Source of the DNA: Bacillota bacterium
GTDB taxonomy: Bacteria > Bacillota > Clostridia > Acetivibrionales > DSM-1351
Direction: 5' to 3'
DNA: 47,810 nt
NCBI GenBank assembly: GCA_023409265.1
Contig: JAEYHZ010000026.1
Span: forward strand, 1 to 47,810
Below are positions 8,468 through 17,235 of the stretch, piece by piece. The position numbers and the translations under genes were made by a program. The notes below the pieces were generated by a model that was given only the letters and a program-made list of their open reading frames with translations, was not told the origin of the DNA and searched no databases. Within the stretch, counting starts at the first letter, position 1. Each line of letters begins with the position of its first letter.

Positions 8468-9319
8468 TTATACTCTTTCATAAACCAGAATATTTATATC
8501 TACTTCAGTTACCAGCTCGTCCATTTTCTTCACAGTCTCAACATCTGCATGCCGGCTGTAAGGTGTCATCATAAAAAGGTTGATAATATCCTGTTTATCT
8601 TTCAAGTGAATATCATAGAGTATATTTGATTCTTCAATAAGTTTAAAACCTTGTCGTACAGTTCCCTTTTGACCTATAACCTCAGGGACCTGGTACATCG
8701 ACTTCTTTAAGCTATAGAGATGCCGTGCTCCGGGAACTGCTACTACAAGCTTACCGGAAGGTTTGAGAATACGTCTGAACTCCTGCTCATCTCTGGGGGC
8801 AAATATACAAAGTATATAATCCAGAGTACTATTTATAATCGGAATATGATAATTACTTGCCACAGCAAATCGAATGCCTTTGTCTCTACCGGCTGCATAA
8901 TTTATTGCATCCCTGGATACATCAGCACCATAATAATTTATATCCTCATTTTCATATTTGCCTGAAAGTGATTTTTTAAGCCTGCTTATGTAATAGCCTT
9001 CTCCACAGCCGGCATCAAATATGTTAATACCCTGAGCCGCCTCGTTGTTAATCGGGAAATTAATGTTTGAAAGGTTTACAGTAGAGTTTAATTTATCTGA
9101 AAATTTTGAGTAGTACCCTTTTTCAAGAAACTCTCTTCTGCTTTGCAGCATCTCCTTGCTGTCGCCGGGATGCCCAGCTCCTGTATGGCTTGAAAGCAGC
9201 AGGTTTACATAGCCTTTTCTGGCAATATCAAAATTATGTCCATTTGCACAAAAGTATTGTTTTTCACCTTGTCTCAGAGCCTTTAAACAATTAGGACATT
9301 GGAATACGGTTTTATTCAT
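8468..9319 (-). CDS. rlmA: RlmA-type 23S rRNA (guanine-N1) methyltransferase
   Basis: SAM-dependent methyltransferase of the RlmA family, which methylates N1 of a guanine in helix 35 of 23S rRNA. The N-terminal zinc site reads FQCPNCLKALRQGEKQYFCANGH (C-x2-C ... C-x3-H). The linker ARKGYVNLLLSSHTGAGHPGD is characteristic. The Rossmann SAM site is FDAGCGEGYYISRL at about 109-122, and YILCIFAPRDEQEFRRILKPSG is motif IV/post-motif. Its ATG overlaps the ispG TGA by 4 nt, so the two are translationally coupled. The exact target guanine (G745 or G748) cannot be told from sequence. Confidence 0.88.
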   Translation of the reverse strand: MNKTVFQCPNCLKALRQGEKQYFCANGHNFDIARKGYVNLLLSSHTGAGHPGDSKEMLQSRREFLEKGYYSKFSDKLNSTVNLSNINFPINNEAAQGINIFDAGCGEGYYISRLKKSLSGKYENEDINYYGADVSRDAINYAAGRDKGIRFAVASNYHIPIINSTLDYILCIFAPRDEQEFRRILKPSGKLVVAVPGARHLYSLKKSMYQVPEVIGQKGTVRQGFKLIEESNILYDIHLKDKQDIINLFMMTPYSRHADVETVKKMDELVTEVDINILVYERV

Positions 9320-10377
9320 AACTTAGTGATTTCCTTTATTAACTCCTCAACTGCGTTTTCTTGAGGTATCTTTTTTACAATCTGTCCTTTTTTGAACAGC
9401 AGAACTTCATTAACACCGCCGGCAATACCAATATCAGCATCCTTGGCTTCACCCGGTCCATTTACTGCACAGCCCATTATTGCAACTTTTATATCCTTAT
9501 TCAGCTTATCCAGCACAGGTTCTATCTCATTTACTATTCCGATGAGATCTATTTTTGTTCTACCGCAGGTAGGGCAGGATACAACTTCTATTCCCTCTCT
9601 CAGCAAACCCAGTGACTTAAGAATCTGTTTTCCTGCTCTAACCTCTTCAAGAGGATCTCCTGTAAGCGAAACCCTGATGGTATCACCAATTCCCTCTGCC
9701 AAAAGACAGCCTATACCTACTGAGGACTTGATTGTTCCCTTATATAACGTTCCTGCCTCAGTTACGCCGATATGCAGAGGGTAGACGGTTTTCTGGGAAA
9801 GAAGCCTGTAGGCGGCTATAGTCATTGGAACGCTGGAAGCCTTGATAGAAATGGCTATATCGCCAAAGTCCGCAGCTTCAAGCATGGCAGCGTGGTTCAG
9901 CGCACTTTCAACCATTCCTTCCGGAGTGACTCCTCCGTATTTTTCTATAATACTTTTTTCTACAGAACCGGAGTTTACTCCAATCCGTATGGGGATATGA
10001 CGCTCTTTAGCCATATCAGCCACAATTTTTACCCTGTTCTGGCCGCCTATATTTCCCGGATTGAGACGGATTTTATCCACTCCGTTCCTCATGCATTCCA
10101 AAGCAAGTCTGTAGTCAAAATGAATATCTGCTACCAGTGGAATTTTTATAGCTTTCCTTATGTCTTTCACAGCCTCTGCAGACTGGCTGTCGGGTACAGC
10201 TACCCTTATAATACGGCAGCCTTCGTCCTCCAGTCTTTTTATCTGTTCAACAGTTGCTTTGACATCCCTTGTATCGGTATTTGTCATTGACTGAACAGAA
10301 ATAGGAGAATCTCCTCCTAGAAAGATATCTCCCACTCTGATTTTTTTTGTTTGTTTCCTTGTTATATAATTCTCCAT
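9316..10377 (-). CDS. ispG: 4-hydroxy-3-methylbut-2-enyl diphosphate synthase (flavodoxin)
   Basis: IspG (GcpE) converts methylerythritol cyclodiphosphate to HMBPP with a 4Fe-4S cluster, the penultimate MEP-pathway step. 353 residues, the short bacterial form. Visible motifs are IRVGDIFLGGDSPISVQSMT, RVAVPDSQSAEAV, ADIHFDYRLAL, and the cluster cysteines in SCPTCGRTKIDL and MGCAVNGPGEAKDADIG. The start at 10377 (MENYITRKQ) gives the standard N-terminus; the longer open frame up to 10470 would overlap rseP and is not family-like. It follows rseP and dxr, forming an isoprenoid/envelope cluster. Confidence 0.96.
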   Translation of the reverse strand: MENYITRKQTKKIRVGDIFLGGDSPISVQSMTNTDTRDVKATVEQIKRLEDEGCRIIRVAVPDSQSAEAVKDIRKAIKIPLVADIHFDYRLALECMRNGVDKIRLNPGNIGGQNRVKIVADMAKERHIPIRIGVNSGSVEKSIIEKYGGVTPEGMVESALNHAAMLEAADFGDIAISIKASSVPMTIAAYRLLSQKTVYPLHIGVTEAGTLYKGTIKSSVGIGCLLAEGIGDTIRVSLTGDPLEEVRAGKQILKSLGLLREGIEVVSCPTCGRTKIDLIGIVNEIEPVLDKLNKDIKVAIMGCAVNGPGEAKDADIGIAGGVNEVLLFKKGQIVKKIPQENAVEELIKEITKL

Positions 10378-10429
10378 CGCAAATATAATCTCCCATATGC
10401 GTGAAATGTGTACAAACGTTAAATTATTA

Positions 10430-11722
10430 CTAACCTCTTCCGATTCTAAGTATATCATTAAAGGTAGCATATAACATAAGCATTATCAGAATAACCATTC
10501 CGATCATAGTAATTAATGCTTCCTTATCAGGGTTCAGCGGTTTCTTCCTTATTCCTTCAACCAACAGCAGCACCAGTTTGCTTCCATCAAGTGCAGGGAA
10601 AGGAATCAGATTTACAAGTCCAAGATTTATACTAATCATGGTTGTGATGGATAAAAGTCTTATTACCGTTTCCATGGCCGATTTACTTGCTTGTACTTCA
10701 TTGCTGATGGTAGTGGTTATTCCTACAGGGCCCATAAGCTCACTGGCCGGAACTGTACCGGTAAATAACCATCCCAGTGAATAATAAATTGATCTGGCAA
10801 TAAACACATTATATTTTGTTGCTTCCTTGATTGTACTTCCTACTCCGCCCTTAACATGCTCAAAATCAATACCTATGGCATAGTATTCAGGAAGCTTTCT
10901 CACTATGGGAACCACAGGTTTAAGATCAAGCTGCTTGTTATCTCTGATTACGGTTATTGTAACATTGTTTGCTTTAATTTTATCCAAAGCTTCACCAACG
11001 TCTTTTCGGGTCTTTATATCCATACCATTAAGTTTAATTATTTTATCCCCATCTTTTAAGCCCGCCTGCATTGCAGGTGACTTATCTGTGACACCGGCTA
11101 CCACGTTGGAGTCAACACCCTCAAGCTCTGTATTTTTCGGGGTAAAACCCAGCATATATCCGCCTTCTCTGGCAGGAGTCAGTGTTTTGGTCTCTACCTT
11201 TCCATTTCTTTCATACTGAAGGTCGACACTCTCATTAGTCAGCGGATATGCAAAGAGCTCCAGATCATTTACATTAAATATGGTTTTGCCATTATATTTC
11301 TGAAGTGTGTCTCCCACCTGCAGCCCTGCCTTCTCGGCCACCGAACCGGGAGCTACGGTTTTAATCTGTGTTGTAAAATAACCTGTTTGAGTGATAATTA
11401 TAAAAGCAAACACTATTGCAATGAGTATGTTCATTATAGGTCCGGCAGCAATAATAGCCGCTCTTACACCTATAGGCTTTCTATTAAAAGCTCTGTCATC
11501 CTCTGAAGCTTCCTCCTCGCCCTCCATCTTGACATACCCGCCGAGTGGTATAAGCCTTAAGGAATAAAGCGTTTCACCCTTTTTGAATGAAAACAGCTTA
11601 GGACCCATAAACAGGGAAAACTCATTTACCTTTACCTTAAAAGCTTTAGCCACCAGAAAGTGACCAAGTTCATGAATAATTATTAAAAAGCTTAGAGCCA
11701 ATATTGCCAGAAAAATACCCAT
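10430..11722 (-). CDS. rseP: Site-2 intramembrane metalloprotease RseP/RasP
   Basis: Membrane zinc protease that cleaves transmembrane anti-sigma factors and signal-peptide remnants. 430 residues. The zinc motif HELGH is at residues 17-21 in the first helix, followed by RLIPLGGYVKMEGEEE and a second helix. Two PDZ segments follow (VAPGSVAEKAGLQVGDTL and VTDKSPAMQAGLKDGDKI), then the second active-site helix with NLIPFPALDGSKLVLLLVEG. The start at 11722 has GGAGG five nt upstream; the upstream ATG at 11734 does not. It lies between dxr and ispG, as in many Firmicutes. The membrane protein encoded at 21822 could be a substrate, but that is only a possibility. Confidence 0.95.
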   Translation of the reverse strand: MGIFLAILALSFLIIIHELGHFLVAKAFKVKVNEFSLFMGPKLFSFKKGETLYSLRLIPLGGYVKMEGEEEASEDDRAFNRKPIGVRAAIIAAGPIMNILIAIVFAFIIITQTGYFTTQIKTVAPGSVAEKAGLQVGDTLQKYNGKTIFNVNDLELFAYPLTNESVDLQYERNGKVETKTLTPAREGGYMLGFTPKNTELEGVDSNVVAGVTDKSPAMQAGLKDGDKIIKLNGMDIKTRKDVGEALDKIKANNVTITVIRDNKQLDLKPVVPIVRKLPEYYAIGIDFEHVKGGVGSTIKEATKYNVFIARSIYYSLGWLFTGTVPASELMGPVGITTTISNEVQASKSAMETVIRLLSITTMISINLGLVNLIPFPALDGSKLVLLLVEGIRKKPLNPDKEALITMIGMVILIMLMLYATFNDILRIGRG

Positions 11723-11781
11723 AGATTCCTCCATTACTTGTTTTTTTACCTTTTAAAAAAATAACACTGTTAACGCTGAAC

Positions 11782-12936
11782 TTAACCTGCGTTTCCTACC
11801 ATTCCCAGAGCCTGACTTCTTGCCCAGCCGTCTACTTCTATTATATCGTCCAGGCATGGACAAATATTCACTTTATGAGCCAGCATTACCTTTTCAATTA
11901 TATCCGCAATACCAGTAAACCCAATCTCGTTGTTCAGAAAGGCTGCAACTGCTATTTCATTTGCGGCATTCATGGCAGCCGGCATTGTTCCTCCAGTGGT
12001 TAACGCATCATATGCCAGTTGAAGACATTTAAAGGTTTTTGTATCAGGTTCTTCAAAAGTCAACTGTGAGCATTTAAGGAAATCCAGTTTGGAGAAGTTA
12101 TTTTCATGCCTGTGGGGATATGTAAGAGCCAGCTGAATTGGTATCCGCATGTCAGGAGAACCCAATTGAGCCATTACGGATCCGTCAATATATTCTATCA
12201 TGGAATGTATTATACTCTGAGGATGTACCAGAACCTGAATCTGATCCAGATCCTTTCCGAACAGCCATTTTGCTTCTATAACCTCCAGCCCTTTGTTCAT
12301 CAGGGTAGCAGAATCAATTGTAATCTTGCTTCCCATATTCCAGTTGGGATGTTTTAAAGCCTGTGCAGGAGAGATGTTTTTAAGATCCTCCAGCTTCTTC
12401 CCTCTGAAAGGTCCTCCCGATGCAGTGATTATAATTTTCTCCACCTGCTTCTCGTTATTGCCCATCAGACACTGATATATGGCTGAATGCTCACTATCAA
12501 CCGGAAAGATCCTTATTCCCTGCTTTTGGGCTTCCTCCATAACCAGTTGACCGGCAGTAACAAGAGTTTCCTTGTTTGCCAATGCAATATTCTTCTTATT
12601 TTTTATTGCGTGCATGGTAGGTATGAGACCCGCTGTTCCCACCACCGAGGTCACAACAGTATCAACTTCCGGCAGTTCAACAACACGCAGCATTCCCTCA
12701 AGCCCGTAAAAAACCCGCACCTTCATATCTCCAAGCCTGTTTCCAAGTTCTGCCGCAAGCTCTTTATTTCCTACCGATACCAATTGTGGTTTAAATTCAT
12801 GAATCTGCTTTTCAAGTAAATCTATATTTGAATTTGCAGACAATGCTGCAACCTTTATTCCAAGGTTTCTGGCAACATCCAGAGTCTGTACTCCTACAGA
12901 ACCGGTTGATCCTATAATTGAGATTACTTTTGCCAT
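11782..12936 (-). CDS. dxr: 1-deoxy-D-xylulose 5-phosphate reductoisomerase
   Basis: DXR makes 2-C-methyl-D-erythritol 4-phosphate, the committed MEP step, using NADPH and a divalent metal. 384 residues, normal length. NADPH site GSTGSVGVQTL at about 9-19; ANKETLVTAG; metal and substrate residues in PVDSEHSAIYQCL, ASGGPFRG, HPNWNMGSKITIDSATLMNKG and EAKWLFG. GGAGGG precedes the ATG. It sits 24 nt after cdsA. With ispG nearby it shows that isoprenoids are made by the MEP route in this organism. Confidence 0.97.
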   Translation of the reverse strand: MAKVISIIGSTGSVGVQTLDVARNLGIKVAALSANSNIDLLEKQIHEFKPQLVSVGNKELAAELGNRLGDMKVRVFYGLEGMLRVVELPEVDTVVTSVVGTAGLIPTMHAIKNKKNIALANKETLVTAGQLVMEEAQKQGIRIFPVDSEHSAIYQCLMGNNEKQVEKIIITASGGPFRGKKLEDLKNISPAQALKHPNWNMGSKITIDSATLMNKGLEVIEAKWLFGKDLDQIQVLVHPQSIIHSMIEYIDGSVMAQLGSPDMRIPIQLALTYPHRHENNFSKLDFLKCSQLTFEEPDTKTFKCLQLAYDALTTGGTMPAAMNAANEIAVAAFLNNEIGFTGIADIIEKVMLAHKVNICPCLDDIIEVDGWARSQALGMVGNAG

Positions 12937-12960
12937 TTTCCCTCCAAGTCATTTGTATCG

Positions 12961-13785
12961 TTATAAAAACAATACCAAAACGTAATATACAACAGGTGCA
13001 ACAAACAATATACTGTCAAATCTGTCCAGAACTCCACCATGGCCAGGCATAATATTTCCGAAATCCTTGACATTTACATATCTCTTTATGGCCGACGCAG
13101 ACCAGTCACCTATTTGTGAAATTCCTCCACAGAATAGCCCCAATAGTGTGAGTGCCAAAAATGATATTTTTAAATCAAAATAGGTCTGAACTATAAAACC
13201 AAAGGCAATCATTAAACCTACACATCCTATAACCCCGCCGATTACTCCTGCAAGTGTTTTATTCCTGCTGATTTCCGGCACGATCTTTCTTTTTCCAAAT
13301 AATCTCCCAAATGTATAAGCCATAGTATCAGTTCCCCAGGCGCCGATAAAAATAAGCCATATCAAAAGCATTCCATGATCCATATTCCTGATCAGTATCA
13401 AAAAGCTCATCAGAAAAGGGACATAGGCTATGCCAAAAGCAGTTGCGCAAGCATCAATTATATTATACTTTTTATGCCCAAATACAATAAAAGTCATACT
13501 AAGAAATATGATTAAACATACTGATATACCTGTTAAAACACTGATATTCAACTTATACCAGCCTGTTTCCTCAAGCCCCACCAGTAAAAGCGGAATTAAG
13601 GATAAATAACCCACAGATTTAATTGGATTAATATTCTTTACTTTGTCAACCGAGTTGTAAAATTCATAGAGTCCTATTGCAGCAATTAAAGTCACAGCTA
13701 CCCCCAAGGTGATCGATCCCAGGTATAAAACAGCAATTAGCAGGGTCAACCCTACCAGTGCACTGACAACTCTCGTTCTTAACAT
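12961..13785 (-). CDS. cdsA: Phosphatidate cytidylyltransferase
   Basis: Integral membrane enzyme making CDP-diacylglycerol from CTP and phosphatidic acid for phospholipid synthesis. 274 residues with about eight hydrophobic segments. The C-terminal CDP-alcohol signature is clear: SAIKRYVNVKDFGNIMPGHG followed by GVLDRFDSILF. GGAGGG precedes the ATG. It begins 15 nt after the uppS stop, in the uppS-cdsA-dxr-rseP order typical of Firmicutes. Confidence 0.95.
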   Translation of the reverse strand: MLRTRVVSALVGLTLLIAVLYLGSITLGVAVTLIAAIGLYEFYNSVDKVKNINPIKSVGYLSLIPLLLVGLEETGWYKLNISVLTGISVCLIIFLSMTFIVFGHKKYNIIDACATAFGIAYVPFLMSFLILIRNMDHGMLLIWLIFIGAWGTDTMAYTFGRLFGKRKIVPEISRNKTLAGVIGGVIGCVGLMIAFGFIVQTYFDLKISFLALTLLGLFCGGISQIGDWSASAIKRYVNVKDFGNIMPGHGGVLDRFDSILFVAPVVYYVLVLFL

Positions 13786-13800
13786 CTCAACCCTCCGGAT

Positions 13801-14568
13801 TTATTGGTCTACTCCACCAAATCTTCTATTTCTGCTTTCATAAACCTTGATTGCTTCTGCAATATGGCTTTCATTTACATCCGGCCAGAGTGCTTCTGTA
13901 AACCAGAATTCTGTATAAGCACACTGCCAAAGCAGATAATTGCTTATTCTCTGTTCTCCGCTGGTCCTGATCAGAAGGTCGGGGTCCGGTATGCCGGCAG
14001 TATACAGACAGCTTTCAAGCTGTGCTTCATCTATATCATCAATTCTTAATTTATTAGCTTTAACCTTGCCGGCGATTTCTCTGACTGCGTTAAGCAGTTC
14101 CAGCTTTGAACCGTAATTAAGAGCTATATTTAAATTTAAGCCATTATTAACACTTGAAAATTTCTCAACTCTGACTATTTCCTGTTGAAGCTCGCCGGGA
14201 AGTCCTTTTACGTCACCTATAACCCTTATCCTGACGTTACTGCCATCAAGTTCTTTCTCAGCACTTCTTAAAAACTCCAGTAACAAGCTCATTAGAGCAT
14301 CTACCTCATTTTTCGGACGCTTCCAGTTTTCTGTTGAAAATGCATAAACCGTCAGGTGTTTTACACCTATCTGAGAACAATATATAACAACCTTCTTAAG
14401 CGTCATAGAACCCTCCCTGTGTCCCACGCTTCTGGGCAAACCTCTTTTCTTTGCCCATCTGCCGTTTCCGTCAGGTATGATTGCTATATGCCCGGGAACT
14501 GCTGCAAAATTATTATTTATTTCTTTTGGCCGTTTAAACAGCCTGGTAACTCTATCCCAAAGACCCAT
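13801..14568 (-). CDS. uppS: Undecaprenyl diphosphate synthase (cis-prenyltransferase)
   Basis: Condenses farnesyl diphosphate with isopentenyl diphosphates to make the C55 carrier lipid for cell-wall synthesis. 255 residues. It opens with a short basic extension, then IAIIPDGNGRWAKKRG containing the catalytic Asp, GHREGSM, the hinge region VYAFSTENWKRP, and the C-terminal DLLIRTSGEQRISNYLLWQ and FTEALWPDV motifs. It draws on the isoprenoid pathway encoded by the neighbouring dxr and ispG. The terminator after the preceding small ORF implies a promoter in the 100-bp gap, which I could not pin down. Confidence 0.97.
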   Translation of the reverse strand: MGLWDRVTRLFKRPKEINNNFAAVPGHIAIIPDGNGRWAKKRGLPRSVGHREGSMTLKKVVIYCSQIGVKHLTVYAFSTENWKRPKNEVDALMSLLLEFLRSAEKELDGSNVRIRVIGDVKGLPGELQQEIVRVEKFSSVNNGLNLNIALNYGSKLELLNAVREIAGKVKANKLRIDDIDEAQLESCLYTAGIPDPDLLIRTSGEQRISNYLLWQCAYTEFWFTEALWPDVNESHIAEAIKVYESRNRRFGGVDQ

Positions 14569-14671
14569 TTAAATCTCCATTTAAAAACGAGTTTTATTAT
14601 TTAACTGTTCCTTGCTCACAACTTAAGTTTAGTCAATATATGTAACCTGATTTAATAACTTTGTGTAAAAG

Positions 14672-14692
14672 AACCCCTCATTTAGAGGGGTT
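14672..14692 (-). terminator. Intrinsic terminator at the end of the frr/small-ORF unit
   Basis: Perfect 8-bp stem AACCCCTC / GAGGGGTT with a 5-nt loop, followed on the minus strand by CTTTTAC. It overlaps the stop codon of the 63-residue ORF and separates the frr unit from uppS. Confidence 0.75.
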
Positions 14693-14873
14693 TACATACT
14701 AAAAAAGCTATATTATTTCCCGTAACATAAACACGAAGTACCCTGAAAGAGTCGTCATATTCCGATATCTCCAGTTTTGGAGGGGCCGTTATAGCAATAT
14801 TCGCTACCGTATACCCATGACTGTTTGCAAAAGTAATTGCATCTCCAAGGGAGTAACCGATTAATTGGTTCAT
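14682..14873 (-). CDS. Small hypothetical protein between frr and uppS
   Basis: 63 residues; I cannot name the family. The ATG overlaps the frr stop by 4 nt and the stop lies inside a terminator hairpin, so the ORF is bounded exactly as a real gene would be. The sequence starts MNQLIGYSLGDAITFANSHG and ends VYVTGNNIAFLVCKPL. It has a helix-then-strands pattern, somewhat like a single PASTA-type or small sensor module, with no membrane segment. Small ORFs of this kind at this position are, as far as I recall, seen in other clostridia. Function unknown. Confidence 0.65.
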   Translation of the reverse strand: MNQLIGYSLGDAITFANSHGYTVANIAITAPPKLEISEYDDSFRVLRVYVTGNNIAFLVCKPL

Positions 14874-15427
14874 ACTTCCATAATTTCCTTATCCTTGGCT
14901 TCAACTATATGGTCTATTTCAGCAATGAATTTGTCAGTCAGATTCTGGATGTCCTTTTCAGCATCTTTTAAATCATCCTCTGTAATTTCACTATTTTTCT
15001 TCTTGGTTTTCATATGTTCTATAGAATCTCTTCTAATAGATCTGATAGCAACCTTTGCTTCTTCGCCTTCTTTTTTAACTGATTTCGTAAGGTCTCTACG
15101 TCTTTCCTCTGTAAGCGCAGGGAAAACAAGTCTTATAATCTTGCCGTCATTATTCGGGTTTATTCCGATATCGGACTTCTGTATTTCTTTCTCAATATCT
15201 TTAAGGAGCTTTGATTCCCATGGCTGTATTGTAATTACTCTGGCTTCAGGAACTGATACAGTTGCAACCTGTTGAATGGGTGTGGGTGCGCCGTAATAAT
15301 CAATGGTAATTTTATCAAGTATTTGTGGATTTGCTCTTCCGGCTCTGATTCCGGCAAGATTATCCTTCAATACGTGTATGGTCTTTTTCATTTTCTCTTC
15401 AATAGGTTTATAAAGCTCTTTATCCAT
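14870..15427 (-). CDS. frr: Ribosome recycling factor
   Basis: 185-residue RRF, which with EF-G splits post-termination ribosomes. The family sequence is clear: an N-terminal helix, LAGIRAGRANPQILDKITID, YYGAPTPIQQVATVSVPEAR, IQPWESKLLKDIEKEIQKSD, LTEERRRDLTKSVKKE and a C-terminal helix. AGGAGG precedes the ATG. It follows pyrH by 131 nt in the standard rpsB-tsf-pyrH-frr order and overlaps the next small ORF by 4 nt. Confidence 0.98.
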   Translation of the reverse strand: MDKELYKPIEEKMKKTIHVLKDNLAGIRAGRANPQILDKITIDYYGAPTPIQQVATVSVPEARVITIQPWESKLLKDIEKEIQKSDIGINPNNDGKIIRLVFPALTEERRRDLTKSVKKEGEEAKVAIRSIRRDSIEHMKTKKKNSEITEDDLKDAEKDIQNLTDKFIAEIDHIVEAKDKEIMEV

Positions 15428-15558
15428 AAAACTCCTCCTAAAAATTTTGTTGCCTGTTCAAAAAACATTATTTATTCCATGAATTACCAAAACCATAATT
15501 AGTTTTCAGGTAAACAAGAAATGTTCACTTAATATAATACAATTAATCACAAAGGATT

Positions 15559-16266
15559 TCAATATATTGTAGTACCAATATCTTCACCCTTAACTGCTCT
15601 AATAATATTATCTGGATCGTTAAGCCCGAATACGAGAGTAGGAATTCCATTGTCTTTACAGAAGGAGGCCGCAGTTAAATCAATGGCACAAAGGCCTTTA
15701 TTCAGGTATTCCTGGTAACTGAGCCTTTCATACTTGATTGCATTTGAATTTTTAGAAGGGTCCGAATCATAAATTCCGTCAACATTTTTAGCCATCAATA
15801 TTGCTTCAGCATCAATTTCCGCCGCTCTCAGAGCTGCTGCAGTATCAGTTGAAAAGTAAGGATTTCCCATGCCACAGGCAAATATAACAATTCTCTTCTT
15901 TTCAAGATGTCTGACAGCCTTTCTTCTTACATAAGGTTCAGCTATCTGTCTCATTTCTATTGCTGTTTGGACTCTTACCTGGATACCCCTTGATTCAAGC
16001 GCATCCTGCAAGCCCAGAGAATTGATAACGGTTGCCAGCATACCCATGTGATCTGCTGTAGTTCTATCCATGCCTTTTCCGCTTCTTCCTCTCCAGAAAT
16101 TGCCCCCACCAACTACTATTGCTATTTCGGCTCCAAGCCTGTGTACTTCAAGAATTCTGTCACAAATCTCATTTATGGTATCAGTATCAATACCATTGCC
16201 TTTCTCCCCAGATAAAGCTTCGCCACTGATTTTCAACATTATTCTTTTATATTTTAATTCTGACAT
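15559..16266 (-). CDS. pyrH: Uridylate kinase
   Basis: Bacterial hexameric UMP kinase of the amino-acid-kinase fold, 235 residues. It shows YKRIMLKISGEALSG near the N-terminus, IAIVVGGGNFWRGR, MDRTTADHMGMLATVINSL, the IFACGMGNPYFSTDTAAALR substrate region and MAKNVDGIYDSDP. GGAAAG lies before the ATG. It follows tsf by 125 nt, across a stem-loop at 16358-16384 that probably reduces readthrough. Confidence 0.98.
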   Translation of the reverse strand: MSELKYKRIMLKISGEALSGEKGNGIDTDTINEICDRILEVHRLGAEIAIVVGGGNFWRGRSGKGMDRTTADHMGMLATVINSLGLQDALESRGIQVRVQTAIEMRQIAEPYVRRKAVRHLEKKRIVIFACGMGNPYFSTDTAAALRAAEIDAEAILMAKNVDGIYDSDPSKNSNAIKYERLSYQEYLNKGLCAIDLTAASFCKDNGIPTLVFGLNDPDNIIRAVKGEDIGTTIY

Positions 16267-16357
16267 GCTTTCCTCCGTAAAATAAAATATATTTTTGAAT
16301 TAATTTCCCCAGGAAAATTCGCCAAGCTCAATTTTAGCCAAAAAAGGCCCTAATAAA

Positions 16358-16384
16358 GGGAACATACAAGAAATATATGTTCCC
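16358..16384 (-). terminator. Stem-loop after tsf, probable weak terminator
   Basis: Perfect 9-bp stem GGGAACATA / TATGTTCCC with a 9-nt loop, followed on the minus strand by TTTATT. It lies within 10 nt of the tsf stop. The short T-run suggests partial termination before pyrH. Confidence 0.6.
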
Positions 16385-16391
16385 CTAATTA

Positions 16392-17039
16392 TTAACCACC
16401 TATTTGTTTCATTACTTCATCAGCGAAGTTTTCTTCTTTCTTTTCAATACCTTCGCCTCTTTCAAATCTAACAAATCTTCTGACAGTAATATTTTCACCG
16501 ATATGAGCTATTTTTTCTTTTACCAGCTGATCAACGGTAATATCAGGATCTTTAATAAAAGCCTGCTCCATCAAACATTTTTCAGCATAGAATTTATCAA
16601 TTCTACCTTCAACCATTTTTTCAATGATTTTTTCAGGTTTTCCTTCATTTCTGGCTTGTGCTCTTAAAATTTCTTTTTCACTCTCTATGTGAGCAGCAGG
16701 TACTTCTTCTCTTCTCACATATTCAGGTTTGCTGGCAGCTATCTGCATTGCGATATCCTTAACCAACTGTTTGAACTCTTCATTTTTTGCAGCGAAGTCA
16801 GTCTCGATATTAACTTCTACAAGAACACCTATTCTTCCGCCACCGTGTATATAAGACTCAACCAAGCCTTCAGCAGCAATTCTTCCTGCTTTGCTGGCAG
16901 CTTTAGCTATTCCTTTTTCTCTTAGATACTCAACTGCCTTTTCCTCATCACCATTAGTTTCAGTGAGAGCTTTTTTGCAATCCATCATTCCTGCTCCGGT
17001 TCTTTCACGGAGCTGCCTAACCATTTCAGCAGTAATCAT
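16392..17039 (-). CDS. tsf: Elongation factor Ts
   Basis: Nucleotide exchange factor for EF-Tu. 215 residues, the short form found in several Gram-positive lineages, about 80 shorter than the E. coli protein. The N-terminal UBA-like module reads MVRQLRERTGAGMMDCKKAL, followed by YLREKGIAKAASKAGRIAAEG. The nucleotide-exchange motif is ETDFAAKNEEF, where Ala replaces the usual Val of TDFV. GGAGAT precedes the ATG. It lies 196 nt after rpsB with a long perfect stem-loop between. Confidence 0.97.
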   Translation of the reverse strand: MITAEMVRQLRERTGAGMMDCKKALTETNGDEEKAVEYLREKGIAKAASKAGRIAAEGLVESYIHGGGRIGVLVEVNIETDFAAKNEEFKQLVKDIAMQIAASKPEYVRREEVPAAHIESEKEILRAQARNEGKPEKIIEKMVEGRIDKFYAEKCLMEQAFIKDPDITVDQLVKEKIAHIGENITVRRFVRFERGEGIEKKEENFADEVMKQIGG

Positions 17040-17180
17040 TGTTTATCTCCATTTCCGACAAGGGCCAAGTCAATTATCCCATGTCATAAATGGGATAAAA
17101 TTTATTTATCGCCCGTGCCATTAATTTTTTGTAATAGAATAATATACTTTGGTAATATTCAATTTTCTATATTTAGACTA

Positions 17181-17217
17181 ATTACTAGATTGTGTCATAT
17201 TAACACAATCTAGTAAT
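17181..17217 (-). promoter_or_regulatory. Perfect 15-bp stem-loop in the rpsB-tsf spacer
   Basis: Arms ATTACTAGATTGTGT and ACACAATCTAGTAAT pair perfectly around a 7-nt loop. No T-run follows on the minus strand (TAGTCTAAATATAG), so it is not a standard terminator. It lies 20 nt past the rpsB stop and about 140 nt before tsf. An mRNA processing or stability element, or a protein binding site, would fit. Confidence 0.55.
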
Positions 17218-17235
17218 GTATCATTTCATGCTAAA

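Noticed and set aside
10378..10470. N-terminal extension of ispG into rseP
   Set aside because: The added 31 residues are unlike IspG and overlap rseP; the inner ATG gives the usual N-terminus.
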